A stretch of 36,679 bases of DNA, taken from assembly GCA_019247795.1 (NCBI GenBank), contig JAFBAK010000148.1, positions 1-36,679 on the forward strand. Direction: 5' to 3'. The DNA comes from Hyphomicrobiales bacterium. GTDB lineage: Bacteria; Pseudomonadota; Alphaproteobacteria; Rhizobiales; Beijerinckiaceae. Shown one piece after another: positions 25,564-34,310 of the stretch (position 1 is its first letter; the number at the start of each line of letters is the position of its first letter). The notes beneath the pieces were generated by a model that saw only the letters and a list, made by a program, of their open reading frames with translations, was not told the DNA's origin and searched no databases. Made by a program: the position numbers and the translations under genes.

Positions 25564-28500
25564 ATGAACGCGATGGATCGGCGCATCCTGGCCGAAGCTG
25601 CCGTGCTGGACGGGCCGCGGCCGTCGGTGCTGCGCGGAGAAATGCGCCCCGATCTCGTGAAGGACGAGGTCCTCTCCGAGATTTTCACTCTTGCCGCCGA
25701 AGCGCATGCCCAGAAGCCCGCTCTTGTCGGCCCTGGCGGCACGTTCACTTATGCGGAGGTCTTGGAGCGCGCTCGCGCGATCGGGGCAGCGCTCACGGCA
25801 CGCGGCATCGGTGCCGGCCATGTCGTCGGCCTATGGATGGCGCGCGGCCCTGCGCTTCTGGTCGCCCAGATCGGCATAACCATGAGCGGCGCCGCGTGGT
25901 TGCCCTTCGATACGGAGGCGCCGGTCGAGCGCATCGCGGAGTGCCTTGCCGATTGCGGCGCCAAGGCGCTCTTGACGGGAGCTTCGTTGGCGGAACGGGC
26001 GAAAGCCGCAGGCAGTCCCGTTTTCGTCGACGCCTTGCTCATCGCGGAGAAGGCGCCGGCGTTGCCGAAAGGGCGTCCTTCCGGCCTCACGCCGCACCAT
26101 CCTGCCTATGTGATCTACACGTCCGGCTCGACCGGAAAGCCAAAGGGCATCATCGTCACGCATCACAATATCTGCCACTTCCTGCGCTCGGCCAACGAGG
26201 TCTACGGCATCCGCGCGGATGATGTGGTGTTTCAAGGCGCATCTCTCGCCTTCGACTTGTCGATGGAAGAGATCTGGATCCCCTATCTCGTCGGCGCCAC
26301 GCTCTTCGTCGCCGACGCTCGCCTTTTGGGGGAGAGCGACCAGCTCGCCGATGTGCTCGAGGCGAACCGCATCACCGTCATCGATACGGTCCCCACCTTG
26401 CTCACCATGATCGGCCGTGACGTGGCGAGCCTGCGACTCATCCTTCTCGGGGGCGAAGCTTTGCCGCCCGCGCTTGCGGCGCGCTGGGCGAAACCTCACC
26501 GGCGGGTCTTCAACACGTATGGCCCGACGGAAGCGACCGTGGTCGCCACCGTCGACGAGGTGCACCCTGGCGAACCCATCACCATCGGCAGGCCCATCCC
26601 CAATTATTCCTGCTGGATCGCCGGCCCCGATCTGTCGCTGGTCGCACAAGGCCAAGAGGGCGAGCTTTTGATCGGCGGCCCAGGCATCACACGCGGCTAT
26701 CTGCAGCGCCCCGAGCTCACCCAGCAGAAATTCATCCCTAACCCCTTTCGGTCCGACGGTTCCGATCCGGTGCTCTACCGTTCCGGAGATGCGGTCAGCC
26801 TCGATGCACAAGGGCGAATCCTGTTTCACGGCCGCATCGACGATCAGGTGAAGATCCGCGGTTTTCGCGTCGAGCTCGGTGAGATCGAAAGCCGGCTCGC
26901 CGAGGAGCATGGCGTGGCGCAGGCGGCCGTGGTGCTTCGCCAGGATGCCGGCGTCGAGAAGCTCGTGGCCTTCCTCGTGGCGCGAACGGGTGCGAGCCCT
27001 GCGCCCAGGGATTTGCGCGTGGCGCTCGCGCGGCAATTGCCGGCCTACATGGTGCCCGCCCGCTTCGAGCGTGTCGCGACGCTTCCGCGCCTCGCTTCAG
27101 GCAAGATCGACCGAGGCGCGTTGAAGAAGCTCGAGCTCGCACCGCAAGGGGCGAGCGGCGAGCAGGACCCTCCGCGCAACGCGACCGAGCAAGCCCTGCT
27201 CGAGGCCGCACGGCGCGCCTTGGGCGCCGAGCTCGTGCCGCTCGAGGCTGATTTTTTCGCCGAGCTCGGCGGACATTCGCTGATCGCGGCGCGTTTCGTC
27301 TCTTTCGTGCGCGAGACCCCGGCGCTTGCCAGGATCCGGCTTCAGGACGTCTACGAGGCGCGTACGCTGCGGGCCATTGCCGCGAGGCTCGACGCGCAAA
27401 TTCCGCCCGAGAGCGAGCCGATCGACCTTTCCTTCGCGCCACCTCCCTTGCTGCGGCGCTTCCTCTGCGGTCTCGCGCAAGCCGCGGTGATGCCGGTTTT
27501 TCTTGGTCTCGTCACCGCCCAGTGGCTCGGCGTCTATATCGCCTACATCCTGCTGTCGCCGGAAACCGGCGGCTTCTTCGAGGATCTTGCGACGGTCGTG
27601 ACCGTCTACGTGGCGATCAACGTCGCGACGTTCTTCATCGGCATTGGAGGCAAATGGCTGGTGCTCGGGCGCGCGAAGCCCGGCCGCTATCCGCTTTGGG
27701 GCCTCTACTACTTCCGCTACTGGCTGGCGGCGCAATTTGGACGCTTGACGCCCGGCGCTCTCCTGCAGGGCTCGCCGGTGATGAATTTTCACCTGCGCAT
27801 GATGGGCGCCAAGGTCGGCCAGGGCGCCTATATCGGCGAGGTCATCTGCGGCGCGCCCGATCTCGTGACGATCGGCCCGCGCGCCTCGATCGGGCGCATC
27901 ACCATCGCCAACGCGACCGTCATCGGTAATGAATTCGTTCTCGGCCATGTCGAGATCGGCGAGGATGCGTATATCGGCTCCTCTTGCGTCATCGGGCACG
28001 ACGTCGTCATCGACGAGGGCGCCGAGCTTGCCGACCTCACCTCGATCTCGCCCGGCCAGCATGTCGGCAAAGGCGAAATATGGGACGGCTCTCCGGGCTG
28101 CAAGGTCGGCAATGTGGATGCCGTCGCGCTTCCGGCCCATGCGGAAGCCTCGCAAAGCTGGCGCGCCCTTACCGCCGCCTTCCATGTCCTCATGCTGCTC
28201 GCCATCCCGCCGCTGGGCTTGATGCCCGTGCTGCCGGCCTTCTACCTTTTTGATCAGCTCGCCGACCTCGCAGGCTCGGTCTCCTCGATCAACTACCTCT
28301 ATCTGACCCCGATCGTCGCCTGGCCGACCGCGATGGCGCTCATCGCGCTCACGGTTCTGTTGATCGCCGCGATCCGCTGGATCGTGCTGCCGAGAGTTCG
28401 CCCGGGCGTGCACTCGATCTACTCCATGTTCTACTGGCGCATGTGGCTCGTCGGATTGTGCACGGCCGTGACGCTCGGCACGCTCAACTCACTCTACGCG

Positions 28501-29571
28501 ACGTTCTACATGCGCTGGTGGTACCGTCTCATGGGCGCAAGGATCGGGCGCGGCGCGGAAATCTCCACCAGTCTCGGGGGACGATACGACCTCGTCGAGA
28601 TCGGCGAGAATTGCTTCATCGCCGACGAGGTTATGCTGGGCGAAGAGGATGTGCGACGCGGCTACATGATGCTCGCGCCCGTGAAGATCGCGGCGCGCAC
28701 CTTCGTCGGCAACTCGGCGGTCGTCGCGCCGGGAACCGAGATCGCGAAAGGCGCGCTGATCGGCGTGAAATCGAAACCGCCCGGCAAAGGCGTGGGCGAG
28801 AACGAGATCTGGTTCGGCTCCCCGCCCCTCAAGTTTCCGGTGCGGCAGACCTTCGATGTCGGTGACAATTGGACCTTCGAACCCTCCTTCGCGCGTAAGC
28901 TCGGCCGCGCCGTGTTCGAGGCCTTCTGTGTTTCCTTGCCAACCGCCCTTTACATCACCCTTGGCGTGTTCGCGGCCGAATATCTCGCGCCGGCGGTGCT
29001 CGACGCCGATTTTGACGCGCTCATTCCGCAATTCCTCGCAGCCGGCGTCCTCATCTCGGTGATGATGATGCTTGTCGTGTGCGCGCTCAAATGGCTGCTG
29101 ATGGGCGTCTACAAGCCGATGATGCGCCCCATGTGGTCGTGGTTCGCGCTACGCTCGGAGGCGATCGCGGTTGCCTACTCCACCATGGCGAGCCGCGTGC
29201 TTCTCGACCATCTGCACGGCACGCCGATGCTCCCCTGGTGCATGCGCCTCTTCGGGGCCAAGATCGGCGAGGGCACCTATTGGGCGACGACCGACATCAC
29301 CGAATTCGATTGCATCGACGTCGGCGATTTTTGCGCCATCAACGACAACTCCGCCTTGCAGACGCATCTCTACGAAGATCGCCTGATGAAGATCGGACGC
29401 ATCAGGCTCGGCAGGGGCGTGACCGTGGGCGCCGGAAGCACCGTGCTCTACGACACGCGCCTCGAGGATCATGTGCGCCTCGGTCCGCTCACCGTGGTGA
29501 TGAAGGGCGAAGGCATCCCGGCCAACTCCGCCTGGGGCGGCGCGCCGGCCCAGCCGGCGACTTTGCGGTGA
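25564..29571 (+). CDS. Pls/PosA-type membrane-anchored single-module NRPS
   Basis: A 1335-residue synthetase. An adenylation domain (about 45-525) carries YTSGSTGKPKG (185-195), FDLSMEEIW (230-238), NTYGPTE (317-323), YRSGD (405-409) and the catalytic Lys in ASGKIDR (Lys514). A carrier domain has its phosphopantetheine Ser572 in LGGHSL. No condensation HHxxxDG or thioesterase is present. Instead three similar units follow, each with about two membrane segments, an aromatic run (YYFRYWLA, FYWRMWLV, WFALRSEAIAV) and a RLMGAKIG-like hexapeptide left-handed-helix block (about 709-850, 950-1090, 1188-1330). This is the A-T-membrane/C1-C2-C3 layout of Streptomyces epsilon-poly-lysine synthetase and its Pls/PosA relatives. 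By analogy it activates one amino acid and chains it or hands it to an acceptor at the membrane. AAGGGG precedes ATG 25564; an upstream in-frame ATG at 25444 is weaker. The product is unknown. Confidence 0.9.
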   Translation: MNAMDRRILAEAAVLDGPRPSVLRGEMRPDLVKDEVLSEIFTLAAEAHAQKPALVGPGGTFTYAEVLERARAIGAALTARGIGAGHVVGLWMARGPALLVAQIGITMSGAAWLPFDTEAPVERIAECLADCGAKALLTGASLAERAKAAGSPVFVDALLIAEKAPALPKGRPSGLTPHHPAYVIYTSGSTGKPKGIIVTHHNICHFLRSANEVYGIRADDVVFQGASLAFDLSMEEIWIPYLVGATLFVADARLLGESDQLADVLEANRITVIDTVPTLLTMIGRDVASLRLILLGGEALPPALAARWAKPHRRVFNTYGPTEATVVATVDEVHPGEPITIGRPIPNYSCWIAGPDLSLVAQGQEGELLIGGPGITRGYLQRPELTQQKFIPNPFRSDGSDPVLYRSGDAVSLDAQGRILFHGRIDDQVKIRGFRVELGEIESRLAEEHGVAQAAVVLRQDAGVEKLVAFLVARTGASPAPRDLRVALARQLPAYMVPARFERVATLPRLASGKIDRGALKKLELAPQGASGEQDPPRNATEQALLEAARRALGAELVPLEADFFAELGGHSLIAARFVSFVRETPALARIRLQDVYEARTLRAIAARLDAQIPPESEPIDLSFAPPPLLRRFLCGLAQAAVMPVFLGLVTAQWLGVYIAYILLSPETGGFFEDLATVVTVYVAINVATFFIGIGGKWLVLGRAKPGRYPLWGLYYFRYWLAAQFGRLTPGALLQGSPVMNFHLRMMGAKVGQGAYIGEVICGAPDLVTIGPRASIGRITIANATVIGNEFVLGHVEIGEDAYIGSSCVIGHDVVIDEGAELADLTSISPGQHVGKGEIWDGSPGCKVGNVDAVALPAHAEASQSWRALTAAFHVLMLLAIPPLGLMPVLPAFYLFDQLADLAGSVSSINYLYLTPIVAWPTAMALIALTVLLIAAIRWIVLPRVRPGVHSIYSMFYWRMWLVGLCTAVTLGTLNSLYATFYMRWWYRLMGARIGRGAEISTSLGGRYDLVEIGENCFIADEVMLGEEDVRRGYMMLAPVKIAARTFVGNSAVVAPGTEIAKGALIGVKSKPPGKGVGENEIWFGSPPLKFPVRQTFDVGDNWTFEPSFARKLGRAVFEAFCVSLPTALYITLGVFAAEYLAPAVLDADFDALIPQFLAAGVLISVMMMLVVCALKWLLMGVYKPMMRPMWSWFALRSEAIAVAYSTMASRVLLDHLHGTPMLPWCMRLFGAKIGEGTYWATTDITEFDCIDVGDFCAINDNSALQTHLYEDRLMKIGRIRLGRGVTVGAGSTVLYDTRLEDHVRLGPLTVVMKGEGIPANSAWGGAPAQPATLR

Positions 29572-29641
29572 CATTGCACTTAATTCTATCAGTGTCGGTA
29601 GCAAGCTGGGGCCGGCGAGGAAGAGAATTAAGTGCACTGTC
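29570..29641. repeat. REP-like inverted repeat at the synthetase-lyase junction
   Basis: GCACTTAATTCT (29576-29587) and AGAATTAAGTGC (29624-29635) are perfect 12-bp arms. Outward pairing continues to about 18 bp with one mismatch (29570-29587 with 29624-29641), with a 36-bp spacer. The synthetase stop is at the left edge and the lyase stop lies within the right arm, so the repeat encodes the last residues of the lyase. The arm sequence resembles palindromic elements seen beside IS200-like transposase genes, from memory. It may act as a two-way terminator. Confidence 0.7.
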
Positions 29642-30992
29642 CCCGTAATTCTTCCCGAGCAACGACTCGATCGACCATCCCGCCACACAGGCCGAGATAA
29701 TTTTCGGGCTCGAGAAGCTTCGCCAAGGCCGCGCGATCGAGATGGGCCGAGATCTCGCGATTTTCGGCGAGGAGATCGAGGAACGGGCGGCCGCTCGCGA
29801 TGACCTCGCGGCAGATGTCGTAGACGAGATCATGCGCGCGCTGCCGGCCGAGCTTTGGGCCAAGCCCCATCATCACGGCTTCCGACATGATGAGCCCGCC
29901 GGTGGCGTCGAGGTTTTGGCGCATGCGCTTATCGTCGACGACGAGGCCACCGAGGAGGAAGCGTGCCTGCGCCAAGGCGCCGGCCGAAAGACAGAAAATC
30001 TCCGGCAAGGCGATCCACTCGATCTCCCATGGTCCCGTCGAGCGCTCGTGGTCCTCGACCATGGCGTCGAGCAAGGAGGCCACGTGCTGGCGCACCACCG
30101 AGATGCAGGCGTAAATGTAGGCGCATGAGATCGGGTTGCGCTTCTGCGGCATGGTGCTCGAGGATCCACGGCCTTCGGCGAAGGGCTCATAGGCCTCGGC
30201 GACCTCCGTCTGCATCATGAGCTTGATGTCGGTCGCGATCTTGCCGAGCGTGCCCGTGACGAGGCCGAGGAAGCAGCCGACCTCCGCGATATTGTCGCGC
30301 ATCGTGTGCCAGGCGATCTCCGGCTGCCCGAGCCCGAGCTCCGCCATGAGAGCTGCCTGGACTTCAATCCCGTCGCGGCCAAGCGAGGAGAGATTGCCGG
30401 CGGCCCCGCCGAACTCGCCGACGAGCAGGCGCGGGCGAAGTTCCTTCAAGCGATCTTGATGTCGCCGCACGCCCGAAAGCAGGACGGCGGCCTTGTAGCC
30501 GAAGGTGATCGGGACCGCATGCTGGAGATTGCTGCGCGCCACCATCGGCGTATCGCGATAGCGGCGCGCGAGATCGGTAAGCGAGCTCGCGATGGCCTCG
30601 AGATCCTCTTCCACGAGCTCGAGCGCCGCCCTGATTTGCATCACGGTTGCCGTGTCGGTGATATCTTGCGTCGTCGCGCCCCAATGGCACCATTCGCCGA
30701 GCCCGTCCCGCGAGGCGGCGACGAGCTGTTGCACGACGCCGAGGACCGGGTAGCCGATGCGCTCGGTCTGTGTCTTCAGCTTCGCCATGTCGATCGCCTC
30801 GAGGCGGCAATGGCGGCAAATCTCGTCGGCCGCCTCCTGGGGAATGATGTCGAGGCGCGCCTCGACGCGCGCCAGCGCGGCTTCGATCTCGAGATAGTGC
30901 TCCACCCGCCTTTCGTCCGAGAACACGGCGCGCATTTTCGCGGTGCTGAAGATGTCGCCGAAAATGCTGGAATCGATGATGGTCGCCGCCAT
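29628..30992 (-). CDS. Fumarase/aspartase superfamily lyase (PcaB/PurB-like)
   Basis: A 454-residue, probably homotetrameric cytosolic lyase or cycloisomerase. Signatures are HWGATTQD (103-110), LQHAVPITFG around residue 156-165, and the mobile catalytic loop GSSSTMPQKRNP (276-287) with the conserved Ser. The segment ARSNLQHAVP, lacking the His of classical GRTH motifs, and the C-terminal third resemble 3-carboxymuconate cycloisomerase (PcaB) more than true adenylosuccinate lyase. The loop has Gln where PurB/PcaB usually have His. GAGAAAG precedes the ATG. It is divergent from the TRAP transporter, so its substrate may be what the transporter imports; this is inference. Confidence 0.82.
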   Translation of the reverse strand: MAATIIDSSIFGDIFSTAKMRAVFSDERRVEHYLEIEAALARVEARLDIIPQEAADEICRHCRLEAIDMAKLKTQTERIGYPVLGVVQQLVAASRDGLGEWCHWGATTQDITDTATVMQIRAALELVEEDLEAIASSLTDLARRYRDTPMVARSNLQHAVPITFGYKAAVLLSGVRRHQDRLKELRPRLLVGEFGGAAGNLSSLGRDGIEVQAALMAELGLGQPEIAWHTMRDNIAEVGCFLGLVTGTLGKIATDIKLMMQTEVAEAYEPFAEGRGSSSTMPQKRNPISCAYIYACISVVRQHVASLLDAMVEDHERSTGPWEIEWIALPEIFCLSAGALAQARFLLGGLVVDDKRMRQNLDATGGLIMSEAVMMGLGPKLGRQRAHDLVYDICREVIASGRPFLDLLAENREISAHLDRAALAKLLEPENYLGLCGGMVDRVVAREELRGQCT

Positions 30993-31157
30993 TGGGTCTT
31001 TCTCTCGTATGCGCTTGCTTGATCTTGGGTTTCCTGGGTTCGTCGCCCTGCGACTATGGTAGCCTGGACGGCTCGGCGCGGCAGGTGTTAATTTTGGGAA
31101 TCAAAAAAAGCGGGCGAAAAAGGGCCGCGCACAAGCCAAGCCGGGGAGGAGATGTCG

Positions 31158-32210
31158 ATGCGAGGAATAGGCGCGCTCAAGGTTTCCATCCGCGAGGCCG
31201 TCGTCGTCGCGACCGCAAGCCTTGCGCTCGCGGCGCTGGCGGTTTTCCTGCCGCAGCGCGCCGGCATGGCGCAGCAGCCGATCATCATCAAGTTCAGCCA
31301 CGTCGTCTCACCCGATGCGCCGAAGGGCAAGGCCGCCGTGCTCTTCAAGGATCTCGCCGAGAAATACACGAACGGCAAGGTGAAGGTCGAGGTCTATCCC
31401 AATTCCTCGCTCTACAAGGACAAGGAGGAGCTCGAGGCGCTGCAGCTCGGCTCCGTGCAGATCCTCGCACCATCGATCTCGAAATTCGGCCCGCTCGGCG
31501 TGAAGGAGTTCGACGTCTTCGATCTTCCGTTCCTGATGAGCGACGATGCGCGAGCCCGCCAGATGTTCGCGAGTCCAATGATGAACGACTTCAACAAGAA
31601 GCTCGAGGCCAAGGGCGTCAAGTCGCTCGCCTATTGGGATAATGGCGCGCATGTCTATACGGCCAACAAGCCGCTCATCATGCCCGACGATTTCAGGGGG
31701 CTGAAGATGCGCATCCAAGGCTCGAAAGTGCTGGATGCCGCAGCTCGCGAGCTCGGCGCCATCCCGCAGATCATGGCGTTCTCGGAGCTCTACCAGGCCT
31801 TGCAAACGGGCGTCGTCGACGGCGAGGACAATGTGCCGTCGAATATCTGGACGCAGCGCTTTTACGAGGTGCAGAAATACCTCACCGTCTCCTATCACGG
31901 ACGGCTGATCTACGCCCTCATCGCCAACAAGAAGTTCTGGGACGGGCTGCCCGACGACGTTCGCCAGGGTCTCGACCGGGCCGTGAAGGAATCGACCGAT
32001 TTCTTCAACGAGACGGCCGCCAAGGACAATGCCGAAGCGCTGCAGAAGATCAAGGCTTCCGGCAAGGTGGAAGTGCATGTGCTCACGCCGGAGGAGCGGC
32101 AAGCCTGGATCGCCAAGCTCATGCCGGTGCATACGGAGATGCAAAGCCGCTTCGGAAAGGACTTCATCGACCAGGTCTATAAATCGGCCGGCTTCACACC
32201 TGCCCTCTGA
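31158..32210 (+). CDS. dctP: TRAP transporter substrate-binding protein (DctP family)
   Basis: A 350-residue periplasmic binding protein for carboxylates. The signal peptide runs to about residue 38 (AGMA before QQPIIIKF). DctP features are FSHVVSPDAPKG, EVYPNSSLYKDKEELEALQLG, MRIQGSKVLDAAARELGAIPQ and the ligand-loop region SELYQALQTGVVDGEDN. GGAGG lies eight bases before ATG 31158, but only two before the alternative ATG at 31152. The region 30993-31157 is the shared promoter gap with the divergent lyase. Ligand cannot be read from sequence. Confidence 0.92.
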   Translation: MRGIGALKVSIREAVVVATASLALAALAVFLPQRAGMAQQPIIIKFSHVVSPDAPKGKAAVLFKDLAEKYTNGKVKVEVYPNSSLYKDKEELEALQLGSVQILAPSISKFGPLGVKEFDVFDLPFLMSDDARARQMFASPMMNDFNKKLEAKGVKSLAYWDNGAHVYTANKPLIMPDDFRGLKMRIQGSKVLDAAARELGAIPQIMAFSELYQALQTGVVDGEDNVPSNIWTQRFYEVQKYLTVSYHGRLIYALIANKKFWDGLPDDVRQGLDRAVKESTDFFNETAAKDNAEALQKIKASGKVEVHVLTPEERQAWIAKLMPVHTEMQSRFGKDFIDQVYKSAGFTPAL

Positions 32211-32213
32211 ACG

Positions 32214-32846
32214 GTGCTCGATCGCATCCTCGATCGGCTCGAAGAGTGGATCATCGCCACTCTGATTGCCGCCGCGACCGCCCTCACCTTCGTCGCCGTC
32301 GTGCATCGCTACGGCGCCAGCAACTCGGCAGCGCTCGGCGGCTGGGCGAAGGCGCATGGACATATCCTGCTCGGCCAGGCCGCCTTTTGGGTCTATGTGC
32401 GGCTCACCTCCATCAACCTTTCTTGGGCCCAGGAACTCGCCACCTACATGTTCGTGTGGATGGCGAAATTCGGTGCCGCGCTCGGCGTGCGCACCGGCAT
32501 CCATGTCGGCGTCGACGTGCTCGTCGATCGGCTTGCGCCGCCGGCACGCAAGCCCGTGATCGCCTTCGCGCTCTTGTGCGGCGCCTTGTTCACCGGCGTC
32601 ATCGGCACGCTCGGCGCGATCTATGTCTACGAGCTCGATCCGGATGAGGTGTCGCAGGAGCTGGAATGGCCGAGCCGCTACATCTATCTGTGCATCCCGC
32701 TCGGCTCGTTCCTCATGTGCTTGCGCTTCCTCCAGGTGCTCTGGCGGCTGCTGCGCTACGACACCGTGCCCCGCCACGGCCACGCTGCCGAGATCGCCGC
32801 GGTGACGCCACCGCTCGCCGAGCCGATCGCGGAGCCCGCCGGGTGA
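32214..32846 (+). CDS. dctQ: TRAP transporter small permease (DctQ family)
   Basis: A 210-residue inner-membrane subunit that links the binding protein to the large permease. About four membrane segments are visible: WIIATLIAAATALTFVAVVHRYG near the N terminus, a central pair including LATYMFVWMAKFGAALGVRTG (a DctQ-type stretch), and one near CIPLGSFLMCLRFLQVLW. GTG at 32214 starts three bases after the dctP stop. A longer than usual loop (about residues 40-60) separates spans 1 and 2. Its stop overlaps the dctM start (GTGA). Confidence 0.87.
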   Translation: MLDRILDRLEEWIIATLIAAATALTFVAVVHRYGASNSAALGGWAKAHGHILLGQAAFWVYVRLTSINLSWAQELATYMFVWMAKFGAALGVRTGIHVGVDVLVDRLAPPARKPVIAFALLCGALFTGVIGTLGAIYVYELDPDEVSQELEWPSRYIYLCIPLGSFLMCLRFLQVLWRLLRYDTVPRHGHAAEIAAVTPPLAEPIAEPAG

Positions 32847-34309
32847 GCCTTTCCTCGGCCACGCTCGGCTCGCGGTCGCGAGGCAGCGCGATCGCGGCGG
32901 CGCTTCTCATCGCCGCGCCGATCCTGCTGGCGCTGATCTGCTTTGCGATGAAATTCGATTTCATCGAGCTCTCGCAAAGCATGCGCGCCCTGATGCTGTT
33001 CGCGCTCCTCCTGGCGCTCATGGCGACCGGCATGCCGATCTCGATCGCGCTCGGTCTCTCGGTGCTCACCTATCTCTTCATCCTGAGCAGTGTCGACCCG
33101 AAGATGGTCGGGCTCAAGCTGTTCACCAGCATCGATCGCTTCGAGATCATGGCGATCCCCTTCTTCATCCTCTCGGGAACCTTCCTCACTTCCGGTGGCG
33201 TGGCGCGTCGCATGATCGCCTTCGCGAGCGCCATGATCGGGCATTGGTACGGCGGGCTTGGCCTTGCGGGCGTGGTGGCCTGCGCGCTCTTTGCCGCGAT
33301 CTCGGGCTCTTCGGTCGCGACCGTCGTCGGGATCGGCTCGATCATCCTGCCCGCCATCGTCGAGAACGGCTATCCGCAACGCTTCGGCGCCGGCGTGATC
33401 GCAACCTCGGGCGCGCTCGGCATCCTGTTCCCTCCCTCGATCAATCTCGTGATCTTCGCCGTGGCGACGAGCGGCATGCAGCCCTTGGGTCCCGACGGCA
33501 ATATCGTCGAATCGGCATCCGTCGGCCAGCTCTTCATCGCCGGGCTCGTTCCGGGCCTGATGCTCGCCACCATGCTGGGCGCGACCACCTGGTATCGGGC
33601 CTGGCGCAAGGGATATCCGCGCCTGCCGCGCGCGAGCTGGGGCGAGACGTGGCGCAGCTTTCGCGAGAGCTTCTGGGGCCTTTTCCTCATCGTGCTCGTG
33701 CTCGGCGGCATCTATGGCGGCCTCTTCACGCCGACCGAGGCCGCCGCCATGGCAGCCGTCTACTCATTCTTCATCGCCGTCTTCGTCTACAAGGAGCTTC
33801 GCCTTTCCGAGGTGCCCGCGGTCCTGCTCAAGGCCGCCTCGATGAGCGCCATGATCCTCTACATCATCACCAATGCGACGGTGTTCTCGTGGCTCCTCAC
33901 CTCCGAGCAGATCCCCCAGTCGATGGCGCATTGGATGACGGCGCAAGGCTTCGGCATGGTGGCCTTCCTCTTCGTGACCAACATCATCCTGCTCGGCGCC
34001 GGGAATTTCATGGACCCTTCGGCCATCGTGCTGATCATGGCGCCGATCCTCTTCCCGATCGCGGCCGCGCTCGGCGTGCATCCGGTGCATCTCGGCATAT
34101 TGATGGCGGTCAACATGGAGGTCGGGCTGTGCCACCCGCCGGTCGGGCTCAACCTCTATGTCGCGGCGGGCATCACGCGCATGGGCATCTCTGAGCTCAC
34201 CATCGCCGTGCTCCCCTGGCTCGCGACGATGCTCATCTTCCTTGCAATGGTGACCTACATACCGGAGATCTCGCTGTGGCTGCCGAGATTGCTGGGGGTG
34301 GTGAATTGA
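32843..34309 (+). CDS. dctM: TRAP transporter large permease (DctM family)
   Basis: A 488-residue transporter core with about twelve membrane segments, likely sodium-coupled by analogy with characterised TRAP systems. DctM features include FFILSGTFLTSGGVARRM, SGSSVATVVGIGSIILP, GALGILFPPSINLVIFAV and LTPTEAA-like FTPTEAAAMAAVYSF, then a C-terminal NMEVGLCHPPVGLNLYV. The start is GTG overlapping the dctQ stop; an upstream in-frame ATG at 32666 lies in dctQ and is rejected. Length is slightly above the usual 425-470 residues. Confidence 0.92.
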   Translation: MSLSSATLGSRSRGSAIAAALLIAAPILLALICFAMKFDFIELSQSMRALMLFALLLALMATGMPISIALGLSVLTYLFILSSVDPKMVGLKLFTSIDRFEIMAIPFFILSGTFLTSGGVARRMIAFASAMIGHWYGGLGLAGVVACALFAAISGSSVATVVGIGSIILPAIVENGYPQRFGAGVIATSGALGILFPPSINLVIFAVATSGMQPLGPDGNIVESASVGQLFIAGLVPGLMLATMLGATTWYRAWRKGYPRLPRASWGETWRSFRESFWGLFLIVLVLGGIYGGLFTPTEAAAMAAVYSFFIAVFVYKELRLSEVPAVLLKAASMSAMILYIITNATVFSWLLTSEQIPQSMAHWMTAQGFGMVAFLFVTNIILLGAGNFMDPSAIVLIMAPILFPIAAALGVHPVHLGILMAVNMEVGLCHPPVGLNLYVAAGITRMGISELTIAVLPWLATMLIFLAMVTYIPEISLWLPRLLGVVN

Positions 34310-34310
34310 T

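Noticed and set aside
25831-27036. Large minus-strand frame inside the synthetase
   Set aside because: Antisense shadow; the plus-strand frame carries all adenylation motifs.
27097-28413. 438-codon minus-strand frame inside the synthetase
   Set aside because: Motif-free charged translation opposite well-supported membrane and hexapeptide units.
31308-32783. 491-codon minus-strand frame over dctP/dctQ
   Set aside because: His/Glu/Arg-rich shadow without motifs.
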